Shown here: piece by piece, positions 8,728 through 17,041 of the stretch
Numbering within the stretch: position 1 is the stretch's first letter
Layout: every line of letters starts with the position of its first letter
Origin: Bradyrhizobium sp. JYMT SZCCT0180
GTDB lineage: Bacteria > Pseudomonadota > Alphaproteobacteria > Rhizobiales > Xanthobacteraceae
Length of the DNA stretch: 64,000 bases
Reading direction: 5' to 3'
Assembly (NCBI RefSeq): GCF_018130165.1
Contig: NZ_JAFCLZ010000003.1
Coordinates: forward strand, 124,001 to 188,000
Made by a program: the position numbers and the translations under genes
The notes under the pieces: model-generated
Databases searched by the model: none
The model's input: the letters and a program-made list of their open reading frames with translations, nothing else
What the model was told of the DNA's origin: nothing

Positions 8728-10116
8728 CTACCAGGCGTAAGTCACGCCCGCGCGCCCCGCGACGCCGCCTTGCTGGAAGCCGGCGGCAACGCCGCCATTG
8801 ATCACGACGTTCTGGCTGATGCGGGCCATGCCGGTGAGGGCCATGGCGTTCTCGCCGCGGAAGGTGCCCCAATTGCTCGAGATCGCGAACTTCTTGTTGT
8901 CAGGCAGCGTTCCGCCACCCATGGCGACCGCGATCGCGGTGCCCTCGAAAGCCTGCCGGATCTGCCCTTGCAGCGCGGTGACGCTGGACTGCAATCCCGA
9001 GACGTCCTGCTGGCTTGCGAACGCGGCGGTTGCCAGATTGCCGTTGCCGTCCGTCGTCACCACGCGGACCGGGCCGGTCTGCGCGGCCAGGCTGGCGGCG
9101 GAGTTGAGGCCAGCCATCGTGTAGGTGTTGGTCGCCGTGCCGAAGCTTTGCTGGTTGGCCCGGGTCGTGCTCGCTCCGCTGCCGATGGCGGTGGAGTTCG
9201 CGAAGTTTGCGGACGAGCCGTTGCCAAGTGCGGTCGCGGAGATTCCCGTCGCCGAGGCTGACGTGCCCATTGCGATCGAATCCGTTCCCGAAGCCACCGC
9301 GTTGCTGCCGATGGCGGCCGAACGCAGGCCCGAGGCGGTGTTGTTGGTACCGATCGCTACTGCGTTGGCGCCAGCCGTGCTGTTGAAATTGCCCAGCGCG
9401 GTGCTGAACGCACCGTTCGCGGTGTTGCCGTCGCCGATGGCCGTCGCGCCGGTGCCGGACGCGGCGATCTGGTTGCCGGTGCCGATCGCAGTGCTGAAGC
9501 TGCCTGCGGCAATCGTCTGCCGCGAGCCGGCGCCGCCGCTGCCGATGGCGGTCGAAGAGGCGCCGGTGGCGCGGGCGCTGTTGCCAAGGGAGGTGGCGTT
9601 CGCCGCGGTCGATCTGGCGCCTGCGCCGACGGCGGTGCTCGCCGCGCCATTAGCCTGGGTTCCTCCGGCAAGCGGGTCGTCGCCGCCGAGCGCGACCGCA
9701 CCGCCGCCGTTTGCCGACACGTCGTTGCCGACCGCCGTCGCGCCGGCGCCGTTCGCAGTGGCGAAGCTTCCCAGCGCCGTCGCCGCCTCAGTAGCAGCGC
9801 CGGTGGCCGTACTGAAAAAACCGACGGCTGTATCGCCATCGTTGCTGCCGCCCACGCCTGCCGTTGCCGAACGACCATATGCCGAAGCACCGGAGCCTGC
9901 GGCAGTGGCACCGGCGCCGACAGCCGTGCTGTCCGCACCTGTCGCAGTGGCTTGGCAGGCGGGGTCGCTCAGCAAAAGCGTGTTCGCGACGTTGCCGGAG
10001 TTACAGCCGGCGAAGGCGGGGCTGGCGCCCAAAAGCGTTGCGGCTACCGCGCATCCACCGAGCAATGACACGAAACGAAGTGAAGATGCGACCGGTGCAA
10101 TTGAACTGAGCTTCAT
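8728..10116 (-). CDS. Trimeric autotransporter adhesin (YadA-like)
   Basis: Outer-membrane type Vc adhesin of 462 residues. A signal peptide ends near ASPAFA (residue 36). Residues about 55-330 are a left-handed beta-roll head built of 14-15 residue repeats of the form S/T-A-I/V-G-x(4)-A-x-G, interrupted by a few longer inserts. A very short coiled stalk (DVSGLQSSVTALQGQI) leads to the YadA anchor domain (last ~75 residues), ending in the aromatic GVTYAW. The long stalk of classical YadA is missing, so the head would sit close to the membrane. The ATG at 10116 is preferred over the TTG directly before it. The next gene starts seven bases downstream. Confidence 0.93.
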   Translation of the reverse strand: MKLSSIAPVASSLRFVSLLGGCAVAATLLGASPAFAGCNSGNVANTLLLSDPACQATATGADSTAVGAGATAAGSGASAYGRSATAGVGGSNDGDTAVGFFSTATGAATEAATALGSFATANGAGATAVGNDVSANGGGAVALGGDDPLAGGTQANGAASTAVGAGARSTAANATSLGNSARATGASSTAIGSGGAGSRQTIAAGSFSTAIGTGNQIAASGTGATAIGDGNTANGAFSTALGNFNSTAGANAVAIGTNNTASGLRSAAIGSNAVASGTDSIAMGTSASATGISATALGNGSSANFANSTAIGSGASTTRANQQSFGTATNTYTMAGLNSAASLAAQTGPVRVVTTDGNGNLATAAFASQQDVSGLQSSVTALQGQIRQAFEGTAIAVAMGGGTLPDNKKFAISSNWGTFRGENAMALTGMARISQNVVINGGVAAGFQQGGVAGRAGVTYAW

Positions 10117-10476
10117 CAAATCGGCCCCCAGGCTTCAAAATCGGAAATGCGGCTCCTGACAGGGCCGATCGAAATCAATCGAGAACGCAACCACAGTGCG
10201 AAGCCTTACAGGAAAGAAGCCTTCCAGGAAATTGGATTGAGCGTGCAAGCGGCCTTGGGCCGGATGTCGCTGCCGACCCGCTCTCGCAAGTAGAGATCAA
10301 AACCGCTCCGTTACGAATGTGCTGGTTAAATTGATTCGGGAGAAGCCAAAACACGGAGCGGCTAGATTCTCGACCTTCGGCCTAACATTGGTGCGAGGTT
10401 TTTTCTCTCCGGCACAAATGTGAGTTGTAAATTGCAACTTGCGTGAGCCGCAGGGGCCCGGCCTGGGAGGTCGCAT
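10117..10476. promoter_or_regulatory. Intergenic region upstream of the adhesin operon
   Basis: No gene is seen in this 360-base stretch. It contains an interrupted inverted repeat (CCGCTCCGT at 10303-10311, ACGGAGCGG at 10353-10361) and a MarR-like imperfect palindrome AGTTGTAAATTGCAACT at 10423-10439. The adhesin promoter must lie here; no convincing -35/-10 pair was identified. Confidence 0.4.
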
Positions 10477-10510
10477 AAAAAAAGCCCCTGCCAGTGATTC
10501 GGCAGGGGCT
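10477..10510 (-). terminator. Intrinsic terminator of the DUF1236 gene
   Basis: Ten-base arms AGCCCCTGCC/GGCAGGGGCT with an eight-base loop. On the minus strand the hairpin is followed by seven T. It lies about 45 bases after the stop of the DUF1236 gene. Confidence 0.9.
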
Positions 10511-10555
10511 CATTGCAAGTCAGCTGCTGAAAGTCAGCTGCGGTTGTTGGGACCG

Positions 10556-11287
10556 TTAGCCTTCGATGATGTAGACGATCTCATGCGTCTGCGGGCGCAC
10601 GATGACGTAGCGGCCGCCCACCAGGATCACCTGATAGCCACGCCACTCCGGATAGATCTCGACGATCCGGGGCGGAAGCGGGTGGAAATGGACCGAACTC
10701 GGAACCCGCGTGCCAACTGAGATATTGAAGTTGACGTTGGTGGTTTCCTTGATGCTCGTCTCCGACTTGATGGCGGTCGTGATCTGGGAGCGCTTTTCAG
10801 CCGGAGGTGCTGCGGTCGCCGAAGTCGCGGCGTTGCCCGTGGTCTGCGCCTTGGTGTCGGCCGCGCCCTTGGTCTGGGCGGTGCCGGTCTTGCTGTCGGC
10901 CGCGCCCTTGCTGTCGGTTGCGCTCTTGTCCATGCCGCTCTTGCTGTCGCGGCCCTCGGCCTTCATGTCCTTGCCGCCCTTGGTTTCGGTCTCCGAGCTC
11001 ATGCTCTTCGACTTCTCACCCGCCGGCGATTTGGTGTCCTGAGCGCTCTTGCCGGACGGCATCTTCTCGTTGGATTCCGCGCCCTTTGCGCCCTTCATGT
11101 CGGAAGCGCCGCCAGGATCGCGCTGCATCGTGCCAGCTCCGCCCGGTGACGGCGCGGTCTGCTGGGTAGCGGCGCCACCGGCACCGGATCCGCCTTCGCG
11201 GCTCATGCCGGTGCCTTGCGCATGCGCAAACCCGGTGCCGGCGATCAGCGCCGCCACTGCGGCCGAAATCAAAAAGCGATTGGTCAT
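10556..11287 (-). CDS. Secreted DUF1236-domain protein
   Basis: Exported protein of 243 residues with a clear signal peptide (FLISAAVAALIAGTGFAHA, cleavage near 24). The middle 120 residues are low complexity, rich in Lys, Asp, Ser, Gly and Ala with repeated KGAAD-like units. The C-terminal 75 residues form the DUF1236 domain (ITTAIKSETS, PRIVEIYPEWRGYQVILVGGRY). DUF1236 proteins are abundant in Bradyrhizobium and have no established function. The ATG at 11287 is chosen for its GAGGAG ribosome site. An intrinsic terminator follows. Confidence 0.85.
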   Translation of the reverse strand: MTNRFLISAAVAALIAGTGFAHAQGTGMSREGGSGAGGAATQQTAPSPGGAGTMQRDPGGASDMKGAKGAESNEKMPSGKSAQDTKSPAGEKSKSMSSETETKGGKDMKAEGRDSKSGMDKSATDSKGAADSKTGTAQTKGAADTKAQTTGNAATSATAAPPAEKRSQITTAIKSETSIKETTNVNFNISVGTRVPSSVHFHPLPPRIVEIYPEWRGYQVILVGGRYVIVRPQTHEIVYIIEG

Positions 11288-11417
11288 ACGTTTCTCCTCA
11301 CGTGGATGCATTGCCCGCACCGACAACGAAAGGAGATGTGCGATGTTCCTGCCCAATCGCGGTTCCATCAGATTAGTTTGATGAATGCGGGGTGAATTTG
11401 AAACTCAACTTGGCAAG

Positions 11418-11489
11418 ACGCGTTTTCTTGACCCGTACCGGTTGCCCACCCCGCATCAAGTGCGGGGCAGACTTTCGCTCGAAAACGCT
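11418..11489 (-). repeat. Dispersed intergenic repeat, copy B
   Basis: Read on the minus strand it runs from AGCGTTTTCGAGCGAAAG to GAAAACGCGTC, matching the ends of copy A (2165-2267). The interior holds ACCGGTACGGGTCAAG and a hairpin CCCCGCA/TGCGGGG not found in the other copies. It lies between the unknown 310-residue gene and the DUF1236 gene. Confidence 0.65.
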
Positions 11490-11490
11490 G

Positions 11491-12423
11491 TCAACCGCAG
11501 GCCCAGTCGAACTCCATCGTTTCGAGATCGAGCTGCGCGTTGCCGCCGCCGAAGTTGAAGCCACCGAAATGCTCTTCGATTTCGAGATAGGTCGCGCTGT
11601 ATTTCGGCGTCCATTGGCAGGGAAACATCGTGCCGCCGAGATGATTGCGCCCCGACAGCCGTTCCAGTTCGAACCGCTCGGCGTCCTTGCTGTAAGGCGC
11701 GATGTAATCGCCGAGTTCATCCTTGTGCAACAGCTTGTCGCGCGGCGCGCGGCCGACATTTGGATCGCCGTCGCGCACAGCGACCGCAATGCCGTAGGCG
11801 TGGCGGCCGATCTCGGGCACGCGCCCGAACAGCCGGTACCAGTACTTGTTGACGATTTCATCGACGTTGTCATAGCGGCCGATCTGAAGATCGAATACGG
11901 CGCGCGCCGAACCGCTCTCAAGCCAGGGCGGCGGTGGATTCGCTTGCAGCAGCGCGTTGCCGGCGAGGCGAGGGGGCTGACACAGCGGTCCTGCGAACTC
12001 GGCTTCGGTCAGCCAGATCGCTGCGAAATTGTGGTCGATGACGTCCTTCATCCGGAATTCCATCCGGTGCCGGTTCTGCTTGTAGAGCCAGAACGGCAAC
12101 AGATCGGGATCGGCCGGACGATCCGATTCCTCTGACGTGAGATATTCGGCCACGGCTTCGACTTCGCGCGGCTCGTCATGCTGTTGATCGGCGAACATCG
12201 TGAGCGCGACATACTCCGCGCCTTTGGTGCGATACTGCTTGGGCAGCTTCAGCGTGAAACAGGGCTGCATTGGAAAGCCGTCATACGGGCTGAGCGGCCA
12301 TTGGCTCTCGGTGATTCCGGGCGGCAGGCCGTAGCACCAGCCGTGATCGGTTTCGGTCCCGCGCGCGGGCGCGGTCTTGAGGAGTTCGAGGTCGTAAGCG
12401 GTGGTTGGCGGCGCCAGGCTCAT
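11491..12423 (-). CDS. Hypothetical protein, 310 residues
   Basis: I do not recognise this family. The protein is predicted cytosolic: no signal peptide or membrane segment, acidic, and unusually rich in aromatic residues and Pro (PPPPW, FPCQWTPKY, GGFNFGGG). Conserved-looking patches are WCYGLPPGITESQWPLSPYDGFPMQPCFTL near residues 28-57 and the C-terminal beta-rich MFPCQWTPKYSATYLEIEEHF. The layout weakly recalls YwqG/DUF1963-type proteins, but I would not assert it. It starts with ATG and stands alone between an upstream terminator (12500-12530) and repeat copy B. Codon use looks like that of its neighbours, so it is probably a real gene. Confidence 0.75.
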   Translation of the reverse strand: MSLAPPTTAYDLELLKTAPARGTETDHGWCYGLPPGITESQWPLSPYDGFPMQPCFTLKLPKQYRTKGAEYVALTMFADQQHDEPREVEAVAEYLTSEESDRPADPDLLPFWLYKQNRHRMEFRMKDVIDHNFAAIWLTEAEFAGPLCQPPRLAGNALLQANPPPPWLESGSARAVFDLQIGRYDNVDEIVNKYWYRLFGRVPEIGRHAYGIAVAVRDGDPNVGRAPRDKLLHKDELGDYIAPYSKDAERFELERLSGRNHLGGTMFPCQWTPKYSATYLEIEEHFGGFNFGGGNAQLDLETMEFDWACG

Positions 12424-12499
12424 GCGGGGGTCCTGTTGGTTCGAGCCCTCTTAGTGGCCGGCAGCGTCGCCGCGGTTCAGTCGCAGCAAGCGCGCGGGC

Positions 12500-12530
12500 A
12501 AAAAAAATCCGGCTGCGATGCAGCCGGATT
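12500..12530 (-). terminator. Intrinsic terminator of the DsbA-like gene
   Basis: Eleven-base arms AATCCGGCTGC/GCAGCCGGATT with a three-base loop, followed by T7-8 on the minus strand, about 30 bases after the DsbA-like stop. Confidence 0.92.
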
Positions 12531-12561
12531 TGGTCCGTCGAATGTTGCCCGGTGTCTGGCT

Positions 12562-13329
12562 TCAGCAGGTCGCCTTGCCGCAGCGGGCGATGCCGATCTT
12601 TTCCTTGAGGGTCTCGACGCCGACCGCGCCGATCACGACCTGCTTGCCGATCACATAGCTCGGGGTGCCGTTCATGCCCATGGCTTCGGCGAGCTTCATG
12701 TTCTCCTCGAGCGTGGCGCGAATTTCGGGGCTTGCCAGGTCCTTTTCGAGCCTCGCCATGTCGAGGCCGGCTTCCTTGGCGACCGCCATGGCACGGGTCT
12801 TGTCGGCGGCACCGCGGCCGGTCAGCAGCTTCTGGTGGAAGTCGAGATATTTCTTTCCGGTTGGATCCTGCATCCGCACCGCGACGCCGACCTGGGCGGC
12901 TTCGACTGAACCCGTGCTCAGCACCGGGAATTCCTTGAGCACGACCTTCAGCTTGGGATCGCCCTTCATCAATTCCATCATGTCGAGCATCGCGCGCTTG
13001 CAGTAGCCACAATTGTAATCGAAGAACTCGACGAAGGTGACGTCGCCGTCCTTGTTGCCGAGCGTCACGTTGCGCGGCGAGTTGAAGATCGCATTGGCAT
13101 TCTTGGCGATGCCGGCCTGATGCTTCTCGGCTTCGGCGGCGGACTGCCGCCTGGTCAGTTCGGCCATCGCCTCTTCCAGCACCTCGGGATGGGCGATCAG
13201 GTACTCCCGGACGATGCTCTCGATGTCTTTGCGCTGGACATCGGAGAAGCTCTGCGCGGAAGCCGGCAGCGACGCGCCGCACAGGGCGATCGCGAACAGG
13301 GCGGAAGCAAGGTAACGGAGCAAAGGCAT
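12562..13329 (-). CDS. Periplasmic DsbA-family thiol oxidoreductase (ScsC/Com1-like)
   Basis: Exported thioredoxin-fold protein of 255 residues. Signal peptide (residues 1-25, PASA cut), an N-terminal helical segment of about 60 residues (ESIVREYLIAHPEVLEEAMAEL) typical of ScsC-like proteins where it drives oligomerisation, then the active site FFDYNCGYCKRA near residue 108 and the cis-Pro loop NGTPSY near 219. Presumed role is disulfide formation or isomerisation in envelope proteins. Oddly it ends ARCGKATC, an extra Cys pair that could act as an internal redox partner. It has a terminator directly after it. Confidence 0.9.
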   Translation of the reverse strand: MPLLRYLASALFAIALCGASLPASAQSFSDVQRKDIESIVREYLIAHPEVLEEAMAELTRRQSAAEAEKHQAGIAKNANAIFNSPRNVTLGNKDGDVTFVEFFDYNCGYCKRAMLDMMELMKGDPKLKVVLKEFPVLSTGSVEAAQVGVAVRMQDPTGKKYLDFHQKLLTGRGAADKTRAMAVAKEAGLDMARLEKDLASPEIRATLEENMKLAEAMGMNGTPSYVIGKQVVIGAVGVETLKEKIGIARCGKATC

Positions 13330-13438
13330 CGGTAAATCCTTGGGTGGCGAGTTCCGGGCCGTTCACATGAAGGCCGGCACTTGGAATAGCTGTTCAGGTT
13401 CGGTTGTAGTGCAACTCAGTTTATTTCCGGTAGCGGCG

Positions 13439-14839
13439 CTAGTTGCTTCTTTGGCCGGGAAGCGGTTTGGCGCTCACAATATCGTCAGCTTTGACCCATC
13501 CCGGGGTCCCGATCGCGAACCGTGTCTTGGCCCGCGAGGCGAGGTCGCGCGCGGTCTTGTTGTCACCGCGCAGGTAGGCGGCCTGGGCCGATGCCAGATC
13601 GGCCTGCGCGTAGTCGCCCTTACGGCCATAGGCCATTGCGAGCTGCATGTAGCCGATCGGGGCTTCGGTCTCGCGCGCCAGCGCCGCGCGCAGGATGGCG
13701 ATCGCCTCCTCGGTGTAGGCCTTGTTGTCGGACGCCACCAGCGCCTGCCCAAGCAACATCTCGATGAGCGGGGCGTTGTTGGAAAGCTGCACGGCCTTGC
13801 GCAGCGGCGCGATGGCCTCGGCCGGCTTGCCGCCCTCCAGCAAAGCCTGGCCGCGGAGTTCGTAGAAATAGGCGTTGGCGGGTTGCAGCTGGATCAGGCC
13901 GTCGATCTGGGCCAGCGCGCTGCGCAGGTCGCCGTGCAGATAGGTGGTGATGGCGCGCGCATAACGCGCGGGCATGCCGGTGTTGGACAGCGGATAGCGC
14001 CGGAAGACGGTGTCCTGCCGCTCCATGAAGCCGGAGATCTTGGCGCGTACCATGTCGTGGCGCATTTGCAGGGCCGGGTCGTCCTTCTTGTCCCAATAGG
14101 GGCTGGAACGCGCGAGCTCTTCCAGGGCGCGGACGCGCTCAGCCGGCATCGGGTGCGACTGCACGTAGGGGTCGGCGCCGCGCGCCGCGAACAGGCTCTC
14201 GTCGGAGAAGCGCTTGAAGGTCTCGTACATGCCGCGCGCCGACTGGCCGGTGGCATTGAGGAATTTCACCCCGGCCTTGTCGGCGTTTTCCTCCTGCTGC
14301 CGCACATAGGAAAGCAGGGTGCGCTTGATCACCTCGGCGGGTGCCGACATCGCCGCCGCACCTGCATTGGCCAGGCCGTTGTTGCCGCCACCGCGCGTAC
14401 CCGCCACCATGGCGCCGACGCCGAGCAGCATGGCGATGATCATCTGGGTCTGCGCTTCCGCCAGCCGCTCGCGAAGCTTCGAGAGGTGACCGCCGGCCAG
14501 ATGGCCGGTCTCGTGCGCCAGCACGCCGATGATCTGGTTCGGCGTCTCCGATTGCATCATCGCGCCGTAGTTGACGAAGATGCGGCGGCCGTCGGCAACG
14601 AAAGCGTTGAAGACGCCTTCGTTGATGATCACCATCTGGATGTTCTGCTTCTCCATGCCGGCGGCGCGCAGGATCGGCCTTGTGTAGTCGCGCAGCAATT
14701 GCTCCGACTCGGTATCGCGCAGCACCGGGGGGCCCTTGTTCTGGGCCGCTGCGAGCGTCGGCGTCATGACAAGCGCGGCCGCCGTGGCGAGGGCGGTCAG
14801 TTTCAGCGTCGTTTTGCGGTGCGCGAGGCGGAACAACAT
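13439..14839 (-). CDS. Periplasmic M48-family metalloprotease with TPR repeats (BepA-like)
   Basis: Exported zinc protease of 466 residues, resembling BepA/YfgC, which controls outer-membrane protein assembly. Signal peptide ends near residue 33 (TLAAA). The zinc site is HETGH near residue 108, and the third ligand Glu is in QQEENADKAG near 180. The catalytic domain extends to about 250, and residues 300-450 form helical TPR-like repeats (YFYELRGQALLEGGKPAEAI). A conserved SHPMPAERVRAL segment lies near 228. It is upstream of, and parallel to, the DsbA-like gene, both being envelope quality-control factors. Confidence 0.92.
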   Translation of the reverse strand: MLFRLAHRKTTLKLTALATAAALVMTPTLAAAQNKGPPVLRDTESEQLLRDYTRPILRAAGMEKQNIQMVIINEGVFNAFVADGRRIFVNYGAMMQSETPNQIIGVLAHETGHLAGGHLSKLRERLAEAQTQMIIAMLLGVGAMVAGTRGGGNNGLANAGAAAMSAPAEVIKRTLLSYVRQQEENADKAGVKFLNATGQSARGMYETFKRFSDESLFAARGADPYVQSHPMPAERVRALEELARSSPYWDKKDDPALQMRHDMVRAKISGFMERQDTVFRRYPLSNTGMPARYARAITTYLHGDLRSALAQIDGLIQLQPANAYFYELRGQALLEGGKPAEAIAPLRKAVQLSNNAPLIEMLLGQALVASDNKAYTEEAIAILRAALARETEAPIGYMQLAMAYGRKGDYAQADLASAQAAYLRGDNKTARDLASRAKTRFAIGTPGWVKADDIVSAKPLPGQRSN

Positions 14840-14930
14840 GAAGCAATCTATTGGGCGTTGGCGGCGGAACTGGCGGTCAATCGGCGGTCGGGTCGGGCAG
14901 CCCTGATTAAATCAGAACCGAACGCCAGTC

Positions 14931-14988
14931 TCTTGTTTTGACGCTTTTTTCTTCCCGCGGACCGGTATCCACTTGGCTTGAAAGCGCT
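14931..14988 (-). repeat. Dispersed intergenic repeat, copy C
   Basis: On the minus strand it reads AGCGCTTTCAAGCCAAGTGG, then ATACCGGTCCGCGGGAAG, then AAAAGCGTCAAAACAAGA. This is the most compact copy, about 58 bases, and shows the contiguous consensus that copy A has split. It sits between divergent genes (M48 protease and aminotransferase). Confidence 0.75.
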
Positions 14989-15077
14989 ATAAGGAGCCAC
15001 CGAATACGGCCAGTCTGGGGCGGTAAACGGGTGCCGGAACTCGAAATCGGCGCGAACCGATCAAATTGCAGATAGTG

Positions 15078-16265
15078 ATGCTCGAATCGACTCTTAGAGA
15101 CGCTGCGAAAACCCTGCTAACGGCTTCCAGCCGGAGCGATGTTCCACCTTTCATGGTGATGGACGTGATGGCGGCGGCGGCCCGCATCGAGGCGGCCGGC
15201 GGCCACGTCATTCATATGGAGGTCGGCCAACCGGCGGCGTCAGCTCCGAAGACGGCGCTGGCGGCGGCGCGTCTCGCGCTCGACGACGGCCGGATCGATT
15301 ATACCTCCGCGCTCGGCATTCCCTCGCTGCGCGCGCGCATCGCCCGGCACTACCGCGATACTTACGGCTGCAGCGTTGATCCCGAGCGGATCGTGGTCAC
15401 CACGGGCTCGTCGGGCGGCTTCATCCTGGCGTTCCTTGCGATGTTCGAACCGGGCGACCGCGTGGCGGTGACCGTGCCCGGCTATCCGCCGTACCGGCAC
15501 ATCCTCACCGCGCTCGGCTGCGAGCCGGTGCTGATCGAGACCACGAGCGAGACGCGCCACGCGCTGACCGGCGAAGCGTTGCTGGCCGCGCATCGCAAGA
15601 CGCCACTCAAGGGCGTGCTGGTGGGCAGTCCGGCCAATCCGACGGGAACCATGATGTCGCGCGAGGCGCTCACCAGCCTGATGGCGGCGGCGCAGAGCGC
15701 CGGCATTCGCTTCATATCGGATGAGATCTATCACGGCCTCGATTACGCGTTTCCGGCGGTGTCCGCCGCCGAGTTGTCGCCGCACGCGCTGGTGATCAAT
15801 TCGTTCTCGAAATATTTCTGCATGACCGGCTGGCGCGTCGGCTGGATGGTGGTGCCGGAGCCGCTGGTGCGGCCGATCGAGCGGTTGCAGCAGAACCTGT
15901 CGATCTCGGTGCCGACGCTGTCGCAGATCGCAGCCGAGGCCGCGTTCGAGGGGGCGGCCGAAATGGAAGCGATCAAGCGCGGTTATCAGGAGAACCGCCG
16001 CATCCTGATCGATGGATTGCCGAAGGCCGGCCTGACCAATTTCCTGCCGGCCGACGGCGCGTTCTATCTCTATGCCGACGTCTCGCAATTCACGTCCGAC
16101 AGCTTTGAGTTCGCCAGCCGGATGCTGGAGAAGGCGCACGTCGCGGCCACGCCGGGCGTCGATTTCGACCCGATCCACGGACGCGCCTTCGTGCGCTTCT
16201 CCTATGCGCGCTCTTCCGACGAGATGCGCGAAGCCGTGAGCCGCATCGCGAAGTGGCTCGGGTAG
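15078..16265 (+). CDS. PLP-dependent class I/II aminotransferase
   Basis: Cytosolic fold-type I aminotransferase of 395 residues. Landmarks: the pyridoxal-contact region TGSSGGFILAF near 108, SPANPTG near 180, DEIYHGLDY near 213, and the Schiff-base Lys in NSFSKYFCMTGWRVGW near residue 243. The C-terminal Arg contact is FVRFSY. Substrate cannot be assigned; aspartate- or aromatic-type enzymes are likeliest. The ATG at 15078 is used; an in-frame TTG at 15066 is possible. The gene is followed after 54 bases by bioY on the same strand, so they may form an operon. Confidence 0.88.
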   Translation: MLESTLRDAAKTLLTASSRSDVPPFMVMDVMAAAARIEAAGGHVIHMEVGQPAASAPKTALAAARLALDDGRIDYTSALGIPSLRARIARHYRDTYGCSVDPERIVVTTGSSGGFILAFLAMFEPGDRVAVTVPGYPPYRHILTALGCEPVLIETTSETRHALTGEALLAAHRKTPLKGVLVGSPANPTGTMMSREALTSLMAAAQSAGIRFISDEIYHGLDYAFPAVSAAELSPHALVINSFSKYFCMTGWRVGWMVVPEPLVRPIERLQQNLSISVPTLSQIAAEAAFEGAAEMEAIKRGYQENRRILIDGLPKAGLTNFLPADGAFYLYADVSQFTSDSFEFASRMLEKAHVAATPGVDFDPIHGRAFVRFSYARSSDEMREAVSRIAKWLG

Positions 16266-16319
16266 AGCGCATCAGCCACCATCACTCATCCTATCTGCCA
16301 TCTAAATCGGGGAACCATC

Positions 16320-16925
16320 TTGTCCGACACATCTCAGCCTGTCGCTGCACCGCATTTTCCGCTCGCCGCCGTTCTGTGGCCGCATCCCGTAAATCGATCC
16401 GGACTGATGCGCGGCGTGATCCTGATTGCATTGGGAACCGCGCTGCTGACCCTGTCGGCGAAGGTCAATCTGCCTTTGCCCTACGTGCCGATGACGTTGC
16501 AGACGCTGGTCGTACTGATGATCGGAGCGGCCTATGGCTGGCGCCTCGGCAGCGCAACCATCGTGGCCTATCTCGCCGAAGGCGCGATCGGATTTCCGGT
16601 GTTTGCAGGCCCCGTCGGCGGCCTTGCGCCGTTGGTCGGGCCCACGGCCGGATATCTTTACGGCTTCGTGGCGGCGGCCTTCGTCACGGGATGGCTGAGC
16701 GAGCGTGGCTGGGATCGGTCAGTACCCCTGCTTTTCATCGCCATGGGACTTGGCCACGTCATCATTCTTGCGGCTGGGTTTGTCTGGCTGGCGTTTGGCA
16801 TCAAGCTCGGCGTTGAAAAGGCATGGCTGGTCGGAATAGCGCCATTCATCGCGGCGTCGCTGATCAAGAACGCGCTCGGCGCTACGCTCGTGCCTTTGTT
16901 CCGCCGCCCATTCGACCGCCGCTGA
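16320..16925 (+). CDS. bioY: Biotin transporter BioY (ECF S component)
   Basis: Integral membrane biotin-binding component of 201 residues with about six hydrophobic helices. BioY signatures are LPYVPMTLQTL near residue 51 and the Gly-rich VFAGPVGGLAPLVGPTAGYLYGF region near 93. The start is TTG, supported by a GGGGAA site seven bases upstream and by BioY-like residues beginning soon after. No bioM or bioN gene is adjacent, so it either works alone or uses energy-coupling partners encoded elsewhere. A clear BioR box (TTATCTATAA type) was not seen. accBC, the main biotin users, lie 9 kb away. Confidence 0.92.
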   Translation: MSDTSQPVAAPHFPLAAVLWPHPVNRSGLMRGVILIALGTALLTLSAKVNLPLPYVPMTLQTLVVLMIGAAYGWRLGSATIVAYLAEGAIGFPVFAGPVGGLAPLVGPTAGYLYGFVAAAFVTGWLSERGWDRSVPLLFIAMGLGHVIILAAGFVWLAFGIKLGVEKAWLVGIAPFIAASLIKNALGATLVPLFRRPFDRR

Positions 16926-17041
16926 CCGATCCCGTTCGGACACCGGCGCAACGCCCCTGATTCCCGCTGGCCGAAATAATTTGGCTGTGCTAGCGGGCGG
17001 GGGTGTGGCAGAACGCCGCAGGTCGAACGGGAGTAGACGTC

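Noticed and set aside
13340..14941. 533-codon open frame antisense to the M48 protease gene
   Set aside because: Shadow frame; the minus strand has HETGH and TPR repeats.
16266..16319. BioR operator ahead of bioY
   Set aside because: Searched for TTATCTATAA-like sites; only CCTATCTGCC is present, which lacks the palindrome.
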